This document shows, in pieces, positions 1 to 3,809 of a stretch of 6,205 bases of DNA. The notes under the pieces are model-generated. The model had not been told where the DNA came from. It searched no databases and worked only from the letters and a program-made list of their open reading frames with translations. The position numbers and the translations under genes were made by a program. Every line of letters begins with the position of its first letter. The stretch's first letter is position 1. The stretch is from Candidatus Eiseniibacteriota bacterium (GTDB taxonomy: Bacteria > Arandabacterota > Arandabacteria > Arandabacterales > Arandabacteraceae): contig JAUVJV010000146.1 of the NCBI GenBank assembly GCA_030592245.1, positions 1 to 6,205 on the forward strand, in the 5' to 3' direction.

Positions 1-343
1 CGCGCCTGCTTATCTCGGTAAGGCAGAGATTATGGGCGATCTTGTAGAGCCAGGTCCTGAAGGAGCTCCTGCCCTCGAACCGGGGCATTGCCTGGTAGGC
101 TCTCAGGAACACCTCCTGGGTAAGGTCCTCAACGTCTGCGCTTCCCACCATCCGCCTCACGAGCCAGTGGATCTTGTGCTTGTAGCGGTCCACGAGCAGG
201 GTGAAGGCCCGGTGGTCGTCCTGCCGGCACAGCCGGACAAGGTCCTCGTCACAAAGTGCCTTCAAGGATCGTCCTTGGTTTGCTATACGGCCTAGGGTGG
301 CCTTGACCAGGCCGCGTGTCAGGGTCGCACAGGATGCGTTCAT
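1..343 (-). CDS. ECF-family RNA polymerase sigma factor, C-terminus cut by the window edge
   Basis: Reading the minus strand from ATG at 343-341 gives 114 codons open to the left edge. Sigma-70 region 2 is plain: DEDLVRLCRQDDHRAF at residues 32-47, LVDRYKHKIHWLVRRMVG at 50-67 (2.1), then DVEDLTQEVFLRAYQA at 70-85 (2.2, core polymerase binding), then FRTWLYKIAHN at 95-105 (2.3/2.4, -10 recognition and melting). Region 4 lies outside the window. The family (RpoE/SigW-like, about 170-200 aa) directs polymerase to small regulons, often for envelope stress. The ATG has GGTGG about 11 bases upstream, and an in-frame TAA lies further upstream. A TTG at 265-263 (residue 27), preceded by AAGGA at 6 bases, is a credible alternative start and would give the short N-terminus usual in the family. 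No anti-sigma gene is visible. A divergent ECF-like promoter candidate lies about 80 bases upstream. Confidence 0.92.
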   Translation of the reverse strand, partial: MNASCATLTRGLVKATLGRIANQGRSLKALCDEDLVRLCRQDDHRAFTLLVDRYKHKIHWLVRRMVGSADVEDLTQEVFLRAYQAMPRFEGRSSFRTWLYKIAHNLCLTEISRR

Positions 344-419
344 CAAGTGTCTATCCACCTTCAGTATGGTTCCGGGCCGATGTTAAGTCCATCAGGTTCT
401 TCCCCTGTTGTCTGCAAAT

Positions 420-448
420 ATAGACCCCGGCATCCCGCCTATTGTTTC
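420..448 (-). promoter_or_regulatory. Candidate ECF-type promoter for the sigma factor gene
   Basis: On the minus strand, GAAACAA (448-442) is followed after exactly 16 bp by GTCTAT (425-420). This resembles the E. coli sigma-E pattern (GGAACTT, about 16 bp, GTCTGA or GTCAAA) and, in its TGAAAC core, the -35 of SigW-type factors. Transcription would begin near 413 and leave a leader of about 70 nt before the ATG at 343, so the sigma factor could be autoregulated. The assignment rests on motif resemblance and on the matching promoter on the other strand. Confidence 0.45.
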
Positions 449-536
449 ACCCCCCGGGGAAATTGTTCCGCCCGGGGAAAAATGCGGCAGGGTGAAACAA
501 AACCCCGGACGGGGTGGTCAAAGCAGGGTGGAACAA
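442..536. repeat. Four copies of an 11-bp motif, two on each strand, in the divergent intergenic region
   Basis: TTGTTTCACCC (442-452) and TTGTTCCGCCC (463-473) face one way. GGGTGAAACAA (490-500) and GGGTGGAACAA (526-536) face the other. The outer-first and third copies are perfect complements over 11 bp; the second and fourth match at 10 of 11. The first two also share the downstream block CCCGGGGAAA (453-462 and 471-480) and are spaced 21 bp apart, two helical turns. The arrangement suits binding sites for a regulator or sigma -35 elements; the RNA could also fold (442-452 with 490-500, 37-nt loop). The rest of the 344-585 spacer holds no gene I can support. Confidence 0.7.
494..522 (+). 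promoter_or_regulatory. Candidate ECF-type promoter for the DUF6249-like gene
   Basis: GAAACAA (494-500) is followed after exactly 16 bp by GTCAAA (517-522), close to the sigma-E -10 form GTCAAA. Spacing and -35 sequence are identical to the candidate on the opposite strand at 420-448. A start near 529 would give a leader of about 57 nt to the ATG at 586. The spacer contains CCCCGGACGGGG (503-514), a small GC-rich palindrome-like element. Confidence 0.45.
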
Positions 537-585
537 GGAAAAATCGGACAGACAAGCCATGAGGCTTAAGAAGGAGGGATAGGAG

Positions 586-975
586 ATGACATCGATAGTA
601 CCTTTCATACTGCCGATAGTGGCTATTCTGGGTGCCTTCGCGGTGGCCGTAACGGGCATGATTCTTAAGTCCCACGCCCGGGACCGGCAGCAACGGGAGC
701 GCATGTTCTTTGCCGAGAAGGGCATGGAGATTCCGAAGGAGCTCTATGAGAGTCGGGAACCCAAGAAGCCCAACGGCTTCAGGGCAGGGAGGGCCTGGCT
801 GATGATCCTGGGAGCGATCTGTATCTTCGTGGGCATCGCGGTCATGATATCCGTGAGCGTGAGCCAGGGGATCCATGACGGTGTCTTCGGTGTCATACCC
901 CTGCTCATAGGTGTGGGGTTCCTTGTGGCCGAGCGCATGATAGCCAAGTTTGTGGCCAAGGCCAACGGCGGATAG
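586..975 (+). CDS. Small multi-pass membrane protein, DUF6249-like
   Basis: The 129-aa product has a hydrophobic segment at residues 3-28, a charged cytoplasm-like stretch at 29-68 (RDRQQRERM, then AEKGMEIPKEL at 43-53), and two more hydrophobic segments near 70-92 and 97-115, ending in a basic tail. The E-K-G-x-x-(I/L)-P-x-E-L signature after a basic helix is what I associate with the DUF6249 family of uncharacterised bacterial membrane proteins; I recall this from family knowledge and have not searched. The start is well fixed: AAGGAGGG at 571-578 lies 7 bases before the ATG. It is divergent from the ECF sigma gene and has an ECF-like promoter candidate at 494-522, so it may belong to that factor's regulon, perhaps as a membrane-associated partner. 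That role is inference; it shows no zinc-binding anti-sigma motif (HxxxCxxC). A weak CCCCG/CGGGG hairpin (976-980 with 995-999) follows the stop but has no T-tract. Confidence 0.85.
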   Translation: MTSIVPFILPIVAILGAFAVAVTGMILKSHARDRQQRERMFFAEKGMEIPKELYESREPKKPNGFRAGRAWLMILGAICIFVGIAVMISVSVSQGIHDGVFGVIPLLIGVGFLVAERMIAKFVAKANGG

Positions 976-1032
976 CCCCGCCGACAGCCTTAAACGGGGT
1001 GAGGTCGCGAATCCTGAATTCCGGATTTGCGG

Positions 1033-1119
1033 CCTGACCCCGAGTTCGTGAATTCACACATCGGTACCTGACCCCGAGTTTGTGAATTCACATATCGGTA
1101 CCTGACCCCGAGTTGTGAA
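1033..1119. repeat. 34-bp tandem repeat, two full copies plus a partial third
   Basis: Units begin at 1033, 1067 and 1101, each with CCTGACCCCGAG; the period is exactly 34 bp. Copies 1 and 2 differ at only two positions (TTC/TTT before GTGAATTC, and CACA/CATA after it). Each full copy carries the palindrome GTGAATTCAC, and GGTACC is formed across each unit junction. The third copy stops after GTGAAT. A further TGAATTC at 1015-1021 sits in the same 34-bp register, hinting at a decayed earlier copy. I have the impression that similar GGGGTCAGGTACC-type repeats occur dispersed in other bacterial genomes, but cannot confirm it here. Confidence 0.88.
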
Positions 1120-1130
1120 TTTGGTATATT
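1102..1130 (+). promoter_or_regulatory. Weak candidate housekeeping promoter for the 53-aa gene
   Basis: CTGACC (1102-1107, four of six matches to TTGACA) is followed after 17 bp by TATATT (1125-1130, five of six to TATAAT). The -35-like hexamer is the start of the third, partial 34-bp repeat. Transcription would start near 1137, leaving only about 15 nt including the Shine-Dalgarno. Plausible by spacing but unproven. Confidence 0.3.
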
Positions 1131-1151
1131 CTCAGGGGAGGAGGTATAAGG

Positions 1152-1313
1152 ATGCCGCTGCTTAACAAGCCGCAGACCGAGTGGGATGATCACATGATCC
1201 GGAGCTCCCGGCCCAGGAGGTGGTGGAGGAGCAAAAAGTTCTGGGTCTGGGTCGCTATCGGGGTAGTTGCCGTTCTCATTGTTGTTCTCTCCGCCAAGTA
1301 CATCGCTGTATAG
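1152..1313 (+). CDS. 53-aa single-span membrane protein of unknown function
   Basis: ATG at 1152 to TAG at 1311-1313 encodes 53 residues. AGGAGGT (1139-1145), a perfect Shine-Dalgarno, lies 6 bases upstream, which strongly supports translation. The first 20 residues are polar (KPQTEWDDHMIRSSR). Next comes a basic, tryptophan-rich stretch at 20-29 (RPRRWWRSKK), then a hydrophobic helix at about 30-48 (FWVWVAIGVVAVLIVVLSA), ending KYIAV. The basic-then-hydrophobic order predicts a cytoplasmic N-terminus with a single inner-membrane anchor. There is no Ala-X-Ala cleavage site after the helix, so it is more likely an anchor than a secreted peptide. I do not recognise the family. It lies 179 bp upstream of the efflux operon on the same strand, so co-expression or a small regulatory role on the membrane complex is possible but not shown. 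Confidence 0.75.
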   Translation: MPLLNKPQTEWDDHMIRSSRPRRWWRSKKFWVWVAIGVVAVLIVVLSAKYIAV

Positions 1314-1492
1314 AGCGCATCACCGTATGGCAGACAGCCCCTTTTTGCTTAGATAGCCCACAGGGGACTGCGCCCTTTTCGCTTGCCAGCATCGCGCCTC
1401 AGATATTAGAGTTACTCAAAGATATTGGTATGTCTGCCCCTGCAGTGACTTCTTCATGTTCCGGGTGCATGAATGCCGGAGGTGCGGTGTAG
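1314..1492 (+). other. Spacer upstream of the efflux operon; no convincing gene
   Basis: This 179-bp stretch has T-runs at 1342-1346 and 1374-1377. A weak 5-bp stem (GCTGT 1305-1309 with ACAGC 1334-1338) precedes the first T-run, a poor terminator candidate for the 53-aa gene. TTGCCA (1383-1388) and TATTAG (1404-1409) are 15 bp apart, a weak promoter-like pair. AGATATT occurs at 1401-1407 and again at 1420-1426. The ribosome-binding site of the next gene (GGAGGT, 1478-1483) lies at its right end. The operon promoter is presumably here, but I cannot fix it. Confidence 0.35.
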
Positions 1493-2842
1493 ATGAGTAG
1501 CAAGTGGGTCCTGGGAGCGGTGCTGACAGCTCTCGCTATCTGCGCCGTCGCGGGCCAGGCCGTCTCTGCCACCCGGATGACCATCGAGGATTGTGTCAGG
1601 CAAGCCCTGGAGCTCAACCCCAACCTCCTGGATGCCGCCGAGGCGATCAACCAGGCCGAGAGCGGGATCACCGAGGCCAGGTCGGGCTATCTGCCCCAGC
1701 TCAACTTCCGGGGGAGCTATAACTTCCTGGAGAAAACCCAGAGGGTCGGCTTCCCGGACCCCATAACCGGCGAGATAGTGGACATGGAGCTCGACTTCAC
1801 CCGCGACTACACCTTCCAGTTCTTCCTGAACCAGCCGCTCTACACGGGAGGAAGGCTTTCAAGCTCCTATAAGATCGCCAGGTACAGCGAGACCATGTCG
1901 GAGGCGGACCTCGAGCGGCGCCGGGCGGACGTGGCCCTCGATGTCGCGCGCTCTTTCTACTCGCTCATCCTGGCGCGCGAGGCGGTCACGGTTTCCACGG
2001 AAGCCATAGACAATGCCTCGGAGTTCCTGCGGGTGGTGAAGGCCAGGTACGAGACGGGTGAAGCCTCGAGTTTCGAGGTCATGCGGGCCGAGGTGGAGGT
2101 GAGCAATCTGAAGCCTATCCTCATAAGAGCGAGGAACGGAATCAACCTGAGCGAGCTCCTGATCAAGAAGGCCATGGGCGTGAGGCAGAACACGGAGATC
2201 GACTTCATCGGAGAATTCAAGTACTACGACTATGAGATCACTGCCGATGACGCTATCCGGATGGCCATGGAGAACCGGCCGGAATTAAGGATGGCCGATA
2301 TTCAGGGCTCTATCGCAGAGGCCTCGATCAATCTGGCCAGGTCGGGCTGGTTTCCTGTCCTCTCGCTTGACCTTAACTACGACTTCCGGATGGACAATAT
2401 TACCGTGGACCCGGACAAGGTGGAGGACACATATGGCGGGTATCTGATCGTCAGCCTTCCGATCTTCGATGGTCTCCGCACCAGGTCGCAGGTAGCCGAA
2501 GCCAGGTCGGTCAAGAGGCAGGCCGACATCTACAAGGGCAATCTCGAGGACCTGATCGAGCTCGAGGTGCGGGGCGTGCTCCTCGATGTGGAGGCCGCAC
2601 GCGAGACGCTGAAGTCGCAGGAGAGGAATGTTGAGATGGCCCAGGAGGGCCTGGACATAGCGAACGAACGATATCTCCAGGGATATGCCACCAACCTGGA
2701 GGTCCTGGACGCGCAACTGGCCCTCAACACGGCCAAGCGGAACAGGCTGGAGGCGGTTCATGATCTTAACGTGGCGGTGGCGCAGGCAATGAGAGCAATG
2801 GGAATTCTCCTTAAGGACTTCAAAGCAGGAGCTCGACCATGA
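1493..2842 (+). CDS. TolC-family outer-membrane efflux channel (OEP protein)
   Basis: The 449-aa protein is the outer-membrane exit duct of a tripartite pump. Residues 1-26 form a Sec signal peptide (K4, hydrophobic core, AVSA before a likely cut after residue 26); Cys17 is not in a proper lipobox, so it is not a lipoprotein. Two OEP repeats are visible by internal similarity. The first begins near residue 30 (TIEDCVRQALELNPNL...ARSGYLPQL). The second begins near 250 (TADDAIRMAMENRPEL...ARSGWFPVL). Each has the beta-strand insert (FRGSYNF, LDLNYDF) followed by long amphipathic helices, and NQPLYTGGRL and SLPIFDGLRT mark the ends of the strand segments. Length is normal for the family (about 420-490 aa). 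GGAGGT lies 9 bases before the ATG. Its stop overlaps the adaptor's start (ATGA), indicating translational coupling in one operon with the adaptor and the RND pump. Confidence 0.95.
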   Translation: MSSKWVLGAVLTALAICAVAGQAVSATRMTIEDCVRQALELNPNLLDAAEAINQAESGITEARSGYLPQLNFRGSYNFLEKTQRVGFPDPITGEIVDMELDFTRDYTFQFFLNQPLYTGGRLSSSYKIARYSETMSEADLERRRADVALDVARSFYSLILAREAVTVSTEAIDNASEFLRVVKARYETGEASSFEVMRAEVEVSNLKPILIRARNGINLSELLIKKAMGVRQNTEIDFIGEFKYYDYEITADDAIRMAMENRPELRMADIQGSIAEASINLARSGWFPVLSLDLNYDFRMDNITVDPDKVEDTYGGYLIVSLPIFDGLRTRSQVAEARSVKRQADIYKGNLEDLIELEVRGVLLDVEAARETLKSQERNVEMAQEGLDIANERYLQGYATNLEVLDAQLALNTAKRNRLEAVHDLNVAVAQAMRAMGILLKDFKAGARP

Positions 2843-3771
2843 AGCGGGCAATCATCGCGATCGTGATAATAGTGGCAGTGCTGGGGGCAGTCTATTTCCT
2901 GAGAATCAGGGGCATCGAGCAGGGCAGGTTGGAGCGGGAGAGCAAGGTCAGCGCCGCCGAAGGCGATGCCACCGTTCCGGTGAGGGTCGAATCCGTGATA
3001 ACCGGCGATGTGGAACGCCTCTTGAGATACACCGGCACCGTGGAGTCCAAGGAAGAGGTGGACGTCTACTCCAAGATCTCCGGCCGCATAATGGAGCGCA
3101 GGGTGGTTCGGGGCGACCGGGTGAGCAAGGGCCAGGTCATTGCGATCATAGACCCCGAGATCACCGGGCAGCGCTTTGAGCCCTTCGAGGTAACGGCGCC
3201 TCTTACAGGCAAGGTATCCATGGTGTATCTCGATCCGGGAACCTACATCAACCAGATGCAGCCGATCGTACGGGTGATCGACGATAGCTCGGTCAAGGTC
3301 ATGATCGGCGTGCTCGAGAAGGACTATCACCTGGTCAAGGAAGGCATCCCGGTCAGGATGGTCTTCGACGCTCTTCCGGGCGAGACCACCGAGGCCAGGA
3401 TAACCAACCGCAGCCCCGTGGTTAATCCCAGGACGGGGACATCCGAGACCGAGATCATGCTCGCCAACCGCGAGGGGATGCTCAAGTCAGGCATGTTCGC
3501 CCGGGTCGAGGTGATTACCGAGATCCACAAGGATGCGGTCCTGATGCCCCTGGCGGCCACGCTCACCGAGGTGCTGCCGGGCAGGGGAGTCCGGGTGGAG
3601 ACCGCGGTATTCGTGGTCACCGGAGATATGGGCGAAGAGCGAAACGTGGTGCTGGGGCTTGCGGGACCCACCCACTACGAGGTCCTCGAGGGGCTTGCCC
3701 CCGGTGAGCAGGTTGTCGTGCTGGGGCAGAACCTCCTGAGTGACAGTACCAGGGTAAGCATCACCGAGTAA
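2839..3771 (+). CDS. RND efflux periplasmic adaptor (membrane fusion protein) without an alpha-hairpin
   Basis: The 310-aa adaptor links the pump to the outer-membrane channel. An N-terminal membrane anchor occupies residues 4-21, with no lipobox cysteine. The lipoyl/barrel-sandwich first half lies near 65-105 (GTVESKEEVDVYSKISGRI, then RGDRVSKGQVIAIID), and the second half near 118-148 (VTAPLTGKVSMVYLDPGTYI). A beta-barrel domain follows (about 150-220, ending in NPRTGTSETEI...LKSGMFARVEV), then a membrane-proximal domain (about 230-310, with LAPGEQVVVLGQ). Only about 12 residues (106-117) join the two lipoyl halves, where AcrA and MexA carry a coiled-coil hairpin of several tens of residues; this explains the short length compared with about 370-400. 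Borrelia BesA is a known hairpinless adaptor. The gene starts inside the channel gene's stop. Its last seven codons, stop included, are duplicated directly after it. Confidence 0.94.
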   Translation: MKRAIIAIVIIVAVLGAVYFLRIRGIEQGRLERESKVSAAEGDATVPVRVESVITGDVERLLRYTGTVESKEEVDVYSKISGRIMERRVVRGDRVSKGQVIAIIDPEITGQRFEPFEVTAPLTGKVSMVYLDPGTYINQMQPIVRVIDDSSVKVMIGVLEKDYHLVKEGIPVRMVFDALPGETTEARITNRSPVVNPRTGTSETEIMLANREGMLKSGMFARVEVITEIHKDAVLMPLAATLTEVLPGRGVRVETAVFVVTGDMGEERNVVLGLAGPTHYEVLEGLAPGEQVVVLGQNLLSDSTRVSITE

Positions 3772-3792
3772 AGGGTGAGCATTACCGAGTAA
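3751..3792 (+). repeat. 21-bp tandem duplication of the adaptor's C-terminal codons and stop
   Basis: Unit 1 (3751-3771) encodes the last six residues RVSITE plus TAA. Unit 2 (3772-3792) follows without a gap and keeps the same frame, also reading RVSITE and TAA. They match at 19 of 21 positions, and both differences are silent third-base changes (GTA/GTG and ATC/ATT). The second unit is outside the coding region as it stands and fills half of the 38-bp gap before the pump gene. Confidence 0.9.
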
Positions 3793-3809
3793 GATAGAGG
3801 AGTCGGGGA

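Noticed and set aside
32..295. Plus-strand frame of 87 codons at the left edge
   Set aside because: It is the mirror of the sigma factor region 2, which is strongly supported on the minus strand.
559..582. Seven-codon upstream mini-frame (ATG at 559, TAG at 580) and a small hairpin AAGCC-ATGA-GGCTT (554-567) before the DUF6249-like gene
   Set aside because: The mini-frame simply reads through the Shine-Dalgarno of the real gene and has no ribosome-binding site of its own; the 5-bp stem is too short to claim control.
439..876. Minus-strand frame of 145 codons across the divergent spacer and the DUF6249-like gene
   Set aside because: It covers the structured promoter region and runs antisense to a gene with a strong Shine-Dalgarno; its sequence shows no family features.
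976..1000. Rho-independent terminator after the DUF6249-like gene
   Set aside because: The CCCCG/CGGGG stem is only 5 bp with a 14-nt loop and is not followed by a T-tract.
1033..1119. CRISPR array
   Set aside because: The 34-bp units are contiguous with no spacers between them, so this is a tandem repeat and not repeat-spacer structure.
1220..1492. Plus-strand frame of 90 codons ending directly before the channel gene
   Set aside because: It overlaps the 53-aa gene in another frame, has no clear hydrophobic or domain pattern, and its stop next to the following ATG looks coincidental.
2285..3330. Two minus-strand open frames of about 190 codons opposite the channel and adaptor genes
   Set aside because: Both are antisense to clear protein families, lack ribosome-binding sites and domains, and have the skewed composition of shadow frames.
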